This document shows positions 26,900 to 35,439 of a stretch of DNA of 64,000 nt, in pieces. The notes beneath the pieces are model-generated. The model saw only the letters and a list, made by a program, of their open reading frames with translations. It had not been told where the DNA came from and searched no databases. A program made the translations under genes and the position numbers. The number at the start of each line of letters is the position of its first letter. Within the stretch, counting starts at the first letter, position 1. The DNA is from Marivirga aurantiaca (GTDB lineage: Bacteria > Bacteroidota > Bacteroidia > Cytophagales > Cyclobacteriaceae), in assembly GCF_016679925.1 (NCBI RefSeq), contig NZ_JAEQBW010000002.1:248001-312000 (forward strand). Reading direction: 5' to 3'.

Positions 26900-27590
26900 A
26901 CTACTATTATTACCAATAGCGTGTATCCTTAACATAAGCTGTGCTTTTAGTCAAATTGATAGTTCCCAAAATACTGCTAGTGAGAGAGGAAAGTATATGC
27001 TTCAGCTTTCATTAATAAGCCATCTGGAAAACTATAACTCTGCGGATATAGGACTCATAAAAAATATAAGTAACAATAGAGCGATAGGGGTTGAATTAGG
27101 ATATATTTATGACATTTATGGATCAGATGTCAATGTAGATAAAGATTGGTTTAAAGATGGAAGCGGGGTGAAAGCTTATTTTCAATACCGAATTTATTCA
27201 GGTGCTGAAAATAATTACCCGTCCAACTCTCGCAATTTTTTTGAAATAGAACCTGCTTTCTTTTTTGTTAGGTATAATTCCCAACGCATAGCGGGCTATT
27301 CATGCAATGACGAGCAGGGAGATTGTCTTTACTATCGTTATTTCGATTCCCAGGTAAAAAGGTTTGTTCCGGGACTTAACTTTAAGGTCGGCAAGATGTA
27401 CGATTTTAATCCTTTTTATGTGACCATATTTGGTGGACTGGGAATGCGGTATGTTTTTGATCAGACAGATATCCCTAAAGAACCAGAGCCGGATAGATTC
27501 TTTTTTAAAAATGGGCAAAAGAGTGAAATTGTCTCGGGAGCCCAGTTAAATCTTCGTGTAGGTATTCATGTAGGGTATAGATTTAAGTGA
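26889..27590 (+). CDS. Secreted, probably outer-membrane protein, unknown
   Basis: A 233-residue protein with a signal peptide (MMNKLLLLPIACILNISCAF, cleavage after FSQ). Alternating aromatic and polar residues and a C-terminus ending RVGIHVGYRFK (last residues aromatic-basic) suggest an eight- to ten-strand outer-membrane barrel. Two cysteines (YSCNDEQGDC) could form a loop disulfide. It overlaps the preceding LVIVD gene by 11 bp, so the three genes form one operon. No named family is recognised. Confidence 0.7.
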   Translation: MMNKLLLLPIACILNISCAFSQIDSSQNTASERGKYMLQLSLISHLENYNSADIGLIKNISNNRAIGVELGYIYDIYGSDVNVDKDWFKDGSGVKAYFQYRIYSGAENNYPSNSRNFFEIEPAFFFVRYNSQRIAGYSCNDEQGDCLYYRYFDSQVKRFVPGLNFKVGKMYDFNPFYVTIFGGLGMRYVFDQTDIPKEPEPDRFFFKNGQKSEIVSGAQLNLRVGIHVGYRFK

Positions 27591-27609
27591 ATCTAAATAG
27601 GAGGGGAGC

Positions 27610-27966
27610 TTATTCTCTCTCCAACTCCAATTCCACAAAAGCATGATCACAAATGCCACCGATGGGTGGTTGGTGTTTGATTACTTTCACATACACCTTA
27701 ATGGCTTCGGTATTCTCTTTCAATATTTTTTTTCCTATTCGGTAGGCTAAGGTTTCCAACAGCTTGAGTGGTTGGAGCATCACTTCCTTTGTACTGTTAT
27801 AAAGTTTTTCGTAGTTGATGGTACTCTCCAATTCATCATTCATAGCTGTTAATTCAGTCTCTACTATTAAATCAACTGTATAATGGTTACCTAGTTTGTT
27901 TTCTTCGGTATAATATCCATGGTAGCCATAGAAGGCCATCCCGGATAATGCTACTTTTCCTTTCAT
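27610..27966 (-). CDS. folB: Dihydroneopterin aldolase
   Basis: Cleaves dihydroneopterin to 6-hydroxymethyl-dihydropterin in folate synthesis. 118 residues, normal length. Family motifs are FYGYHGYYTEENKLGNHY near the N-terminus, NYEKLYN, LLETLAYRIG and VKVIKHQPPIGG (the pterin-binding lysine region). It lies 6 bp after the DivIVA-like gene on the same strand, so they probably share a transcript, a link with no obvious functional meaning. Confidence 0.95.
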   Translation of the reverse strand: MKGKVALSGMAFYGYHGYYTEENKLGNHYTVDLIVETELTAMNDELESTINYEKLYNSTKEVMLQPLKLLETLAYRIGKKILKENTEAIKVYVKVIKHQPPIGGICDHAFVELELERE

Positions 27967-27972
27967 TTGTAC

Positions 27973-28707
27973 TTATTGAATATCATCGAAAAAGGAAGTA
28001 TCTTCTCCTTTTGTATTGGATCCCTTCTCTGTTTTTTCTGCTGTGGGTTCTTCCAGTAGGTGTTTTTTCGGGTCTTCCTTGATGGGAGTATTTGCCGTCT
28101 CTCGTCCGGGAGTATGGTCATTGTCTGTGTTTTGTATCTTTTTCACGGCTTTTCTGGCTCTTTTCAAGTGGGTTTCTATATCTACATGCTGCAACCTGTC
28201 CTCTACCTTTTTCACCTTGTCCTGTAAGCTTGTGCTAAGATTTTTCAACTCTTCCACCATATTGTCCCGATGGTTTTCCAATACTTTAAACCCACTTGCC
28301 AGCTCTTTCAACTCTTCTTCCATTTCTTCCATAATATTTTGGGCTTTATGGGTAGCATCTTCTATCATGGCATGTGCTTTGTTTTGTGCATCATTCAGTA
28401 TAGAGTCAGCTTTCATCTGAGTTTCCTTTATGTGTAATTCAGCTGTTCTATTGGCCTGGCTGATTACATTGGCACCGGTATCTTCTGCAGTTTTTAATGT
28501 TTTGTAAAGAGAACTTTCTACCTGACGTAGCTTTTCAACTTCCTTTTCCGCAGTTTCCAACTTCATCCGAAGCTCTTTCTGGGTGTCCATTACCCTTTCC
28601 CATTCCTGCGATAATGAAGTGAGGAAAGCGCTTACCTCATCTTTGTCATATCCTCTGAATCCTTTTTCAAATTCTTTCTGTCGTATTTCTAAAGGGGTAA
28701 TTTTCAT
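27973..28707 (-). CDS. DivIVA-domain coiled-coil protein
   Basis: A 244-residue cytoplasmic protein. The N-terminal DivIVA domain (MKITPLEIRQKEFEKGFRGYDKDEVSAFL; about 1-65) binds curved membrane or organises polar complexes in other bacteria. A long coiled coil (about 35-170) follows, then a disordered, charged tail rich in K, E and T that ends FFDDIQ. The family is best known from Gram-positives but also occurs in Bacteroidota. It shares an operon with folB. A role in cell growth or division is inferred from the family only. Confidence 0.85.
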   Translation of the reverse strand: MKITPLEIRQKEFEKGFRGYDKDEVSAFLTSLSQEWERVMDTQKELRMKLETAEKEVEKLRQVESSLYKTLKTAEDTGANVISQANRTAELHIKETQMKADSILNDAQNKAHAMIEDATHKAQNIMEEMEEELKELASGFKVLENHRDNMVEELKNLSTSLQDKVKKVEDRLQHVDIETHLKRARKAVKKIQNTDNDHTPGRETANTPIKEDPKKHLLEEPTAEKTEKGSNTKGEDTSFFDDIQ

Positions 28708-28818
28708 TGTTTTAATTCAGTATTTATAAATAGAACGACCAAGACCTGCTTTTGTCTACTTTATAGTAAGAAAAAAGTTTAACATTTTCAAGGTAGTAAA
28801 TATACAGGTATATTTTTA

Positions 28819-29733
28819 TTAATCGATTTGAATATTCCAAATTGACAAGCTTCTGTCATCACTGGCACTAATTAATTGGTTTTTATAATTCGTCCACAAC
28901 AATTTATTCACGGATGTGCCATGACCTGCATGCCTTGCTTTATCTATCACTTTAATGAGTTTAAAAGCTTTTGCATCCCAAATCTTAATGCTTTTGTCCA
29001 TGCTGCAAGTAGCAAAATGAAGTCCGTCAGCACTATAGCTGATATGGTTGATAGCATACATATGTGCTGCGATAGATTCCTGAAGGCTGTATTCGCTGGT
29101 TGAATTCCAAATTTTTAGATGTGCATCACGTCCGGCACTTAAAAGTAATTTCCCATCAGCACTATATTGTAGGGTGAAAACTGAATTTTTATGAGCCTGG
29201 AGATTATGTTTAATTTGCCAATCTATTGTACTCAGGATTTTTATGCTATTGTCACTCATTCCTACTGCTATTTCTTCTTTGTTAGGGTGAATAGCAATAG
29301 TTCTTGCACTTTTTTCCCCAAGTTTGATCTTTCTTATGGTGCTTAAGTCATTCACATCCGATAATATAATTTGTCCGTCTGAACAGGCTGAAATGATCAT
29401 GTTGTCAATAGAGTTTATATCGAAAATGGCACTGGAGGTAATTTTTGCAGATTTCAATTCTTTTTTAGCATCCACATCTATTAAATGAATCCCCTCATAA
29501 TTGTGCCCCACTACCAGCTGATGCTTGTGGGGTAGATAATGGAGTGCATAAACGGAATTTTTTACTCTGGCCACCATACTGCCCAATTCAGGGTTTTCAA
29601 GATCCCAATGGGCAATTATTCCATCTCCACCTGCTGAAAAAAAGTGTTGTGGATCAGCTCCGGCCTCTAATGTATACAAGCAATCTTTGTGTCCCGTTAG
29701 GGTTTGAATTTTTTCTACGTTAATTTTAGGCAT
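28819..29733 (-). CDS. WD40-repeat protein
   Basis: A 304-residue cytoplasmic beta-propeller. Seven WD-type repeats can be traced, with GH...D...W pairs such as LTGHKDCLYTLEAGADPQHF...IAHWDLE, AHKNSVFTLQYSADGKLLLSAGRDAHLKIW and CSMDKSIKIWDAKAF. No signal peptide. It probably serves as a protein-interaction scaffold. Its start is only 16 bp from the divergent phosphopantetheinyl transferase gene, so the two promoters must overlap coding sequence. Confidence 0.88.
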   Translation of the reverse strand: MPKINVEKIQTLTGHKDCLYTLEAGADPQHFFSAGGDGIIAHWDLENPELGSMVARVKNSVYALHYLPHKHQLVVGHNYEGIHLIDVDAKKELKSAKITSSAIFDINSIDNMIISACSDGQIILSDVNDLSTIRKIKLGEKSARTIAIHPNKEEIAVGMSDNSIKILSTIDWQIKHNLQAHKNSVFTLQYSADGKLLLSAGRDAHLKIWNSTSEYSLQESIAAHMYAINHISYSADGLHFATCSMDKSIKIWDAKAFKLIKVIDKARHAGHGTSVNKLLWTNYKNQLISASDDRSLSIWNIQID

Positions 29734-29749
29734 GATGTAAATTTAAAGG

Positions 29750-30385
29750 ATGCCACTCATAAACATTACAGAAGTCAACGAAAATATTCATTTAGCAGTT
29801 TGGAAGATTGTTGAAGACCTGGATTCTCTTGAAAAAAAGGTGCGATTAAGTGCCGGAGATAAAATAATCTATAAGGAAATACACCATGCTGGCAAGGCTT
29901 TAGAGTTTTTAGCCGGAAGGATGCTGTGTTTTCAAGCTTTTCACGATTTGCAGAAGACTTACCAGCCTATTTATAGGAATGTGTTTGGAAAGCCTGAAAT
30001 GCCAGATTCCAATTATAGTTTATCTTTATCACACACAGCCGATTACGTAGTAGTGATTATTGGAAATGGCATAGATGTTGGTATAGATATAGAGAAGCCT
30101 CATGAGAAGATGCGGAAAGTAGCCCCGAGGATTCTCACTCAAGAGGAAATGATGTTTTGCAATGACCAATTGCTGCACTTTAGCAAAATGTGGTCTGCTA
30201 AAGAGGTTCTTTACAAGTTGTATATGAAAAGGGAAATAGATTTCAGAGAGCATTTGTTTTTGAAACCCGTTGATGAGAACTGGTCAGAAATGAAGGGGGA
30301 AATAATAAAGGATGGCTACAGGAAAGAATGCTTACTTAAATTTATTAACTTACAAGAGTATTTTATTTGTTTTAACACCAATTAA
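29750..30385 (+). CDS. 4'-phosphopantetheinyl transferase family protein
   Basis: Moves the phosphopantetheine arm of CoA onto carrier proteins. 211 residues, Sfp/AcpT-like. The magnesium-binding motif is VGIDIEKP and the second is FSKMWSAKEVLYKLY, with SLSHTADYVVV between. It follows the Sfp-type layout, but no carrier-protein or polyketide genes are near, so it may serve general acyl carrier protein or a remote pathway. It is followed after 5 bp by a thioredoxin-fold gene, probably in one operon. Confidence 0.88.
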   Translation: MPLINITEVNENIHLAVWKIVEDLDSLEKKVRLSAGDKIIYKEIHHAGKALEFLAGRMLCFQAFHDLQKTYQPIYRNVFGKPEMPDSNYSLSLSHTADYVVVIIGNGIDVGIDIEKPHEKMRKVAPRILTQEEMMFCNDQLLHFSKMWSAKEVLYKLYMKREIDFREHLFLKPVDENWSEMKGEIIKDGYRKECLLKFINLQEYFICFNTN

Positions 30386-30390
30386 ACATC

Positions 30391-30972
30391 ATGAAAACTT
30401 TTACGCTCAGTATCATTATTGTTTTTAGCACCTTAATAATCTCAGCGCAGGATATAGGGAGTATTCAGCTAAAAGAAGTGAAATCAGGTCAATCGGTTGC
30501 CTTAGGAAGCAAAATTGGCAATAAAGGTGCTTTCATTATGTTTGTGGATAATACTTGTCCATTTGTAGACTCCTATAATTCCAGGATTAGCTCTTTTTCG
30601 CAAAAACAAACTGAAAAAGGGTACTCGATTTTATTTGTGAATCCGCATGAAAAGAACAACCCTTCTACTGATAATCTGGCCTCTATGCAAAAATTCTTTA
30701 GTGGAAAAAATTGGTCTGGAGCTTATTATTCTGACCCTGAGAACAAGCTGGTCAAATTATTAGGGGCAACTAAACTGCCGGAAGTGTTTTTTGTGCAAGT
30801 TTCAGGAAATCAACTGAAGGTGCTATATCAGGGGGCTATAGATGATAATCCGCAGAATGCTGCTGAAGTTACTAAAAATTATGCTGAAAATGCGCTGTCC
30901 TCTTTTGAGTCCGGTGCAAAAATACAACCAGCAAAAATGCCTGCAATGGGCTGCAGGATTAAAAGATTTTAG
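30391..30972 (+). CDS. Secreted thioredoxin-fold (redoxin-like) protein
   Basis: A 193-residue protein with a signal peptide (MKTFTLSIIIVFSTLIISAQ). The thioredoxin-like fold shows FIMFVDNTCPFVDSYNSRI, where the single Cys of a peroxiredoxin-like TCPF motif replaces CxxC, and KLPEVFFVQ as the cis-Pro region. A late cysteine (AMGCRIKRF) near the C-terminus could act as the resolving residue. It is likely a periplasmic redox protein. The exact substrate is unknown. Confidence 0.8.
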   Translation: MKTFTLSIIIVFSTLIISAQDIGSIQLKEVKSGQSVALGSKIGNKGAFIMFVDNTCPFVDSYNSRISSFSQKQTEKGYSILFVNPHEKNNPSTDNLASMQKFFSGKNWSGAYYSDPENKLVKLLGATKLPEVFFVQVSGNQLKVLYQGAIDDNPQNAAEVTKNYAENALSSFESGAKIQPAKMPAMGCRIKRF

Positions 30973-31036
30973 TAGAGCTTGATGCCGGAAAGATATCCAG
31001 AATCAAGCAATGCCAGATTGTTGTTAATTCTGACAA

Positions 31037-31906
31037 TTATAAACCTAAAGCATCAAAATCAATGCCTCCGGAAAGTAATACTAGTAGTTCCTTAATTTCT
31101 TCAGACTTTTGATGCTCGTCTAATTTGTCGTAAGCAATAATTAAGTTTCTTAATACTCTTTTTACTATTTCCTCATTGTTACAAGGCTGGTAAAAACTTT
31201 CTTTTGGTGTGAGGTTAAGATTAGCCACATAATTATCTATGTCTTTTTTGGAGAAAATCAATCCTCTGTTGAAAGCATTTATATAAAATTGCAATTCCTC
31301 CGTTTTGTAAGTGATAATAAACAAATTAGGTAGATTGACACCCTTAACAGGTAATCCCAGCTTTTCGGCAACTAATATGTAAATGACGGACAAAGTAATA
31401 GGGTTTCCCTTTTTACTCTCCAGAACAGATTTAATTAATGAATTATTGGGCGAGTGGAAATTTTTGGTGTTGGCACGGAACTTTAGCTTGGAAAATAAAG
31501 AACCATTGATAATTTTGATTTGGTCATACGGATGTAGATCCGGCTTTAAATCTACCCAGATATCATAATATATTTGCTCTATTTGCTTGTTCAGTTCTTC
31601 CAGTTCAGTATCAGGATATTGATAGGTAGATACAATCCACATACCCTCCAGTAAATCAGAAGCGCCTTTGTCTTTCCATTTGACAAGCCTTTCCTTGAGC
31701 AGATCAAATTGTAGTACATGAATCATATCCTCCAACTTACGCTGAATTTCGGGATCAAAACTATTCTCCCATTGTTCTTCAAGGTAAGGAATGATTTCAC
31801 TGCCCAGAGACATTATTTTCTCTTCCACATGGCGGTTTACTTCCGCATCCTCGTCATCGAGAAGAGAAACCAGGGCTTTAAATTCTTTTTTATCTATATC
31901 AATCAT
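31037..31906 (-). CDS. SirB1/transglutaminase-like protein
   Basis: A 289-residue cytoplasmic protein. The core (about 80-230) carries the SirB1-type transglutaminase-like fold (NSLIKSVLESKKGNPITLSVIYILVAEKLGLPVKGVNLPNLF pattern), with SVIYIL at the place where active transglutaminases have Cys, so catalysis is doubtful. An N-terminal helical stretch (MIDIDKKEFKALVSLLDDED) resembles HEAT-like repeats. It lies 11 bp after the carboxylase gene on the same strand. Function unknown. Confidence 0.8.
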   Translation of the reverse strand: MIDIDKKEFKALVSLLDDEDAEVNRHVEEKIMSLGSEIIPYLEEQWENSFDPEIQRKLEDMIHVLQFDLLKERLVKWKDKGASDLLEGMWIVSTYQYPDTELEELNKQIEQIYYDIWVDLKPDLHPYDQIKIINGSLFSKLKFRANTKNFHSPNNSLIKSVLESKKGNPITLSVIYILVAEKLGLPVKGVNLPNLFIITYKTEELQFYINAFNRGLIFSKKDIDNYVANLNLTPKESFYQPCNNEEIVKRVLRNLIIAYDKLDEHQKSEEIKELLVLLSGGIDFDALGL

Positions 31907-31917
31907 AATTGCAGATA

Positions 31918-33549
31918 TCAGGTTTGAATTACACCTACATTGAATGGTTTTTCGATAGGGGCGTGGTTAGCTGCTTCTATTCCCATCGAAATTACTTTTC
32001 TTGTTTCCAATGGATCAATGATCCCATCCACCCATAGCCGGGCAGCCGCATAGTAAGGGGAAAGTTCCTCGTTATATTTATCTGTGATCTCAGCAAGCAT
32101 TTTCTTTTCTTCTTCTTCGGTGATTTCTTTTTCCCCTTTGGCTTTCAACGTGGCTACTTTTATCTGGAGCAATACCTTGGCCGCAGCAGCTCCACTCATT
32201 ACTGCAATTTGAGCACTTGGCCATGCATAAATTAGCCTTGGATCATAGGCTTTTCCGCACATAGCGTAATTTCCTGCTCCATAGGAATTACCTGTAATGA
32301 TGGTAAATTTAGGCACCACCGAATTGGCCATTGCATTCACCATTTTAGCTCCATCTTTAATAATGCCTCCATGTTCGGATTTGCTACCCACCATAAAACC
32401 ACTTACATCCTGTAGAAATAGTAAGGGGATTTTTCTTTGGTTACAGTTCATAATAAAGCGTGCCGCTTTGTCTGCTGAGTCGGAATAAATCACCCCACCC
32501 ATTTGCATTTCGCCTTTTTTGGTTTTTACCACTTTGCGCTGATTGGCAATGATACCCACTGCCCATCCATCTATTCTGGCTGTTGCACATATAAGTGATT
32601 TTCCGTAAAGTGCCTTGTATTCATCATATTCAGAATTATCTACCAGACGTTCAATAATCTCTTTGGTATCGTAAGGTTTTACTCTGTCATGAGGTAATAT
32701 GCCATATATTTCCTTTTCATCCTTAGCCGGTTTTGCCGGCTCAGCGCGATCGAATCCTGCTTTTTCGTAAGAGCCTATCTTATTAAATATTTTTCTAATA
32801 GCATCTAAACATTCTTCGTCAGTTTCATATTTATTGTCTGTAACACCAGAGATTTCACAATGCGTGGAAGCTCCTCCTAAAGTTTCGTTATCTATATTTT
32901 CACCAATGGCAGCTTTTACAAGGTAAGAACCCGCAAGGAAAATGGATCCTGTTTCATTTACAATCATGGCCTCATCTGCCATAATAGGAAGATAAGCTCC
33001 TCCTGCCACACAACTGCCCATGATAGCAGCTACCTGGATAATACCCATGGAAGACATCTTGGCATTATTCCGGAACTGTCGTCCGAAATGTTCTTTATCA
33101 GGGAAAATTTCATTTTGCATGGGAAGGAAAACACCGGCACTATCTACCAGGTAAATAATGGGCAACCGATTTTCCATGGCTATTTCCTGAGCTCTCAGGT
33201 TCTTTTTTGCAGTCATGGGAAACCATGCTCCTGCTTTTACTGTGGCATCATTGGCCACTACCATCACTTGCCTGCCTTCAACGTAACCAATGCCGGTAAC
33301 TACACCAGCTGATGGGCAGCCACCCACTTCTTCATACATCCCTTCTGCAGTAAAAGCACCTACCTCCAGAAATTCGGCATCTTTATCCAATAAATAATTA
33401 ATTCTTTCACGGGCAGTTAATTTCCCTTTTTTATGTTGAGAAGCGATTTTTTTTTCTCCACCACCTAAATAAACTTTCTCCAGTTTATATTTTAGTTGGT
33501 CTATTGATTGTTTGTTAAGGTCTTCGTTTTTGTTGAATGCAATATCCAT
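31918..33549 (-). CDS. Acyl-CoA carboxylase beta subunit (carboxyltransferase)
   Basis: The carboxyltransferase half of a biotin-dependent acyl-CoA carboxylase; moves CO2 from biotin to an acyl-CoA. 543 residues. Family blocks include KLTARERINYLLD, LVDSAGVFLPMQNEIFPD, GSCVAGGAYLPIMADEA and ITGNSYGAGNYAMCGKAYDPR. The sequence most resembles methylcrotonyl-CoA carboxylase beta, used in leucine breakdown, but propionyl- or geranyl-CoA specificity cannot be excluded. No biotin-carrying alpha subunit is adjacent. It precedes the SirB1-like gene in a probable operon. Confidence 0.9.
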   Translation of the reverse strand: MDIAFNKNEDLNKQSIDQLKYKLEKVYLGGGEKKIASQHKKGKLTARERINYLLDKDAEFLEVGAFTAEGMYEEVGGCPSAGVVTGIGYVEGRQVMVVANDATVKAGAWFPMTAKKNLRAQEIAMENRLPIIYLVDSAGVFLPMQNEIFPDKEHFGRQFRNNAKMSSMGIIQVAAIMGSCVAGGAYLPIMADEAMIVNETGSIFLAGSYLVKAAIGENIDNETLGGASTHCEISGVTDNKYETDEECLDAIRKIFNKIGSYEKAGFDRAEPAKPAKDEKEIYGILPHDRVKPYDTKEIIERLVDNSEYDEYKALYGKSLICATARIDGWAVGIIANQRKVVKTKKGEMQMGGVIYSDSADKAARFIMNCNQRKIPLLFLQDVSGFMVGSKSEHGGIIKDGAKMVNAMANSVVPKFTIITGNSYGAGNYAMCGKAYDPRLIYAWPSAQIAVMSGAAAAKVLLQIKVATLKAKGEKEITEEEEKKMLAEITDKYNEELSPYYAAARLWVDGIIDPLETRKVISMGIEAANHAPIEKPFNVGVIQT

Positions 33550-33624
33550 GTAGCTTTTTAAAATGTGTTTTTATGAAAATCAGAATTTCAAGTTACGTTA
33601 AACTTTATTCGCAGATCAATCGGT

Positions 33625-34557
33625 TCAATCTTTTTTATCCTTATCCTTTTTACCAAATAGTGAAAAATGAACATATTTCTTTGGCTGTTGTTCTACATCA
33701 ATCAGTAATTTGTCCAGGTCTTCCAATGTTTTGTTTAAAGTGTTGTAAAGCGAATCGTCATTCAACAATTTGTCAATAGTGCCTTCACCATCTTGCATTG
33801 AAGCTATTACAGCATTGACGTTTGTTAATGTAGTATCTATTCTCTTCACTACTCTTCCTACTTCCAGGGCATTGATGGAATCTGCTATGCCATTTACTTT
33901 TGCTAATATGGAAGATAATCCCTCTTTTTCATCGGCTAAGGTTCCTGAAATTTTCTTGAAATCATCAATGAGTGCCCGAATAGTGGCTTCTTTTTTGGAA
34001 ACATTTGCTAAAGCATCAGTAGTGGTTTTCACATCAGTTAAAATGCCATTAATTAATTGTTCGTTGTTGTCAATGTTGGCAAGAATACCATTGAGGTGTT
34101 TTCCAACTGAATCCAGGGTTTGTAGCACGGGGTAAGCTTGTTCTTGTATTTGGGAAGTTAACGATTGTTTGACAGATCCATTTATCTGGTTGTCTTCACT
34201 TACTACTTCAGTCACATTTCCTCTGTTTAGTACAATTGTTTGTGAACCCAATAGGTCTGTATGCAAAATTGCCTCTGACTCTTTACCTAAAGTAATGTCC
34301 TCACGAACTTCAAAATAAACTTTTACTTTATTTTCCTGATCTTGTAATATCTCTATATCACTTACTCTTCCCACGGATAACCCACTGAGCAACACAGGAT
34401 TGGATTCCGTCAGGCCATTTATTTCTTCATAAATAGCATAATACTCATTAGTGGGATTAAAAAAATCGACTCCTTTTAAATAATTAAATCCCAGATAAAA
34501 CACTACCAGGGATGTAATGGCCAATATGGCGATTTTAACTTCTTTTGCTATTTTCAA
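33625..34557 (-). CDS. MlaD/MCE-domain lipid transport protein
   Basis: A 310-residue inner-membrane-anchored periplasmic protein. One N-terminal membrane span (about 8-25) precedes an MCE domain (about 38-115; YAIYEEINGLTESNPVLLSGLSVGRV), then a long helical region and a lysine-rich end (FGKKDKDKKD). MCE proteins bind lipids and pass them between membranes with an ABC transporter. It is 11 bp downstream of the amidase gene; the matching MlaE/MlaF genes are not in this window. Confidence 0.9.
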   Translation of the reverse strand: MKIAKEVKIAILAITSLVVFYLGFNYLKGVDFFNPTNEYYAIYEEINGLTESNPVLLSGLSVGRVSDIEILQDQENKVKVYFEVREDITLGKESEAILHTDLLGSQTIVLNRGNVTEVVSEDNQINGSVKQSLTSQIQEQAYPVLQTLDSVGKHLNGILANIDNNEQLINGILTDVKTTTDALANVSKKEATIRALIDDFKKISGTLADEKEGLSSILAKVNGIADSINALEVGRVVKRIDTTLTNVNAVIASMQDGEGTIDKLLNDDSLYNTLNKTLEDLDKLLIDVEQQPKKYVHFSLFGKKDKDKKD

Positions 34558-34568
34558 AATTTTATAAT

Positions 34569-35354
34569 TTAGTTCATTGATTCAATTTCTACTTTATAAT
34601 CTCTAATGGCCCTGAAAATACCAGACGCAATATAGGTCTGTCCCAGATCATCATTCAGGTATCTTTCTTCCTTTGGATTACTTAAAAAGCCAGTTTCTAT
34701 TAGTACACTTGGCATGGAGCTTTTATATAAAACTACAAACCCAGCTTGTTTAACGCCTCTGCTATGTCGGCCCACCCGCTTTTGAAATTGATACTCAACT
34801 TTTTCCGCAAGGTTCAAACTATTCGAAAGATATGCATTTTGGTATAAAGAAAATAATATATGTGAGGCCGGATCATTAGGGTCGAAGCCTTCATATTTTT
34901 CTTCATAGTTTTCTTCCATCAATATCACCGAATTTTCACGTTTTGCCACATTAAGATTGGTTTCCGATTTATGTAAACCCATAACCCAGGTTTCTGTTCC
35001 ATAAACTTTATTACTATAATCCACGGCATTACAATGAATTGAAATAAAGAGGTCGGCACCATTTTTGTTTGCGATGTTAGCACGTTCATCCAGTTCAATA
35101 AATTCATCATTAGTTCTAGTATAAATGACTTTTACATCCGGCAAATATTCTTTTATAATAGTACCTAGTTCCAAAGCAATATTTAAGGCAACATCTTTTT
35201 CTTTTGACACTACACCACTGGTGCCACCATCTTTGCCACCATGCCCGGCATCTATTACTACACGGTCTACTTTGTATGAAGGTTTGTTTAGATTTGTGAA
35301 AGAGCCGAGCACTGTCAAAAAAGTAAGTAGAGAAAGGATGACAATATTTTTCAC
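34569..35354 (-). CDS. N-acetylmuramoyl-L-alanine amidase (Amidase_3)
   Basis: A cell-wall hydrolase that cuts the bond between muramic acid and peptide. I choose the GTG at 35354 (MKNIVILSLLTFLTVLGSF, a clean signal peptide) for 262 residues; the frame is open to 35666 but the longer part overlaps the divergent LptD gene. Zinc-binding motifs are VVIDAGHGGKDGG (His), the downstream Glu, and FISIHCN (His). The C-terminal catalytic Glu is in VLIETGFLSNPKEE. It is first of a run with mlaD and others. Role in septum splitting is inferred. Confidence 0.88.
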   Translation of the reverse strand: MKNIVILSLLTFLTVLGSFTNLNKPSYKVDRVVIDAGHGGKDGGTSGVVSKEKDVALNIALELGTIIKEYLPDVKVIYTRTNDEFIELDERANIANKNGADLFISIHCNAVDYSNKVYGTETWVMGLHKSETNLNVAKRENSVILMEENYEEKYEGFDPNDPASHILFSLYQNAYLSNSLNLAEKVEYQFQKRVGRHSRGVKQAGFVVLYKSSMPSVLIETGFLSNPKEERYLNDDLGQTYIASGIFRAIRDYKVEIESMN

Positions 35355-35439
35355 AATCTTTCGGTTGTTAAATTTGAATAGTATAATTTTACACAAAGTT
35401 GTAAAATTTTCAACAAATCGGAAAAATCCAACAAAGAAT

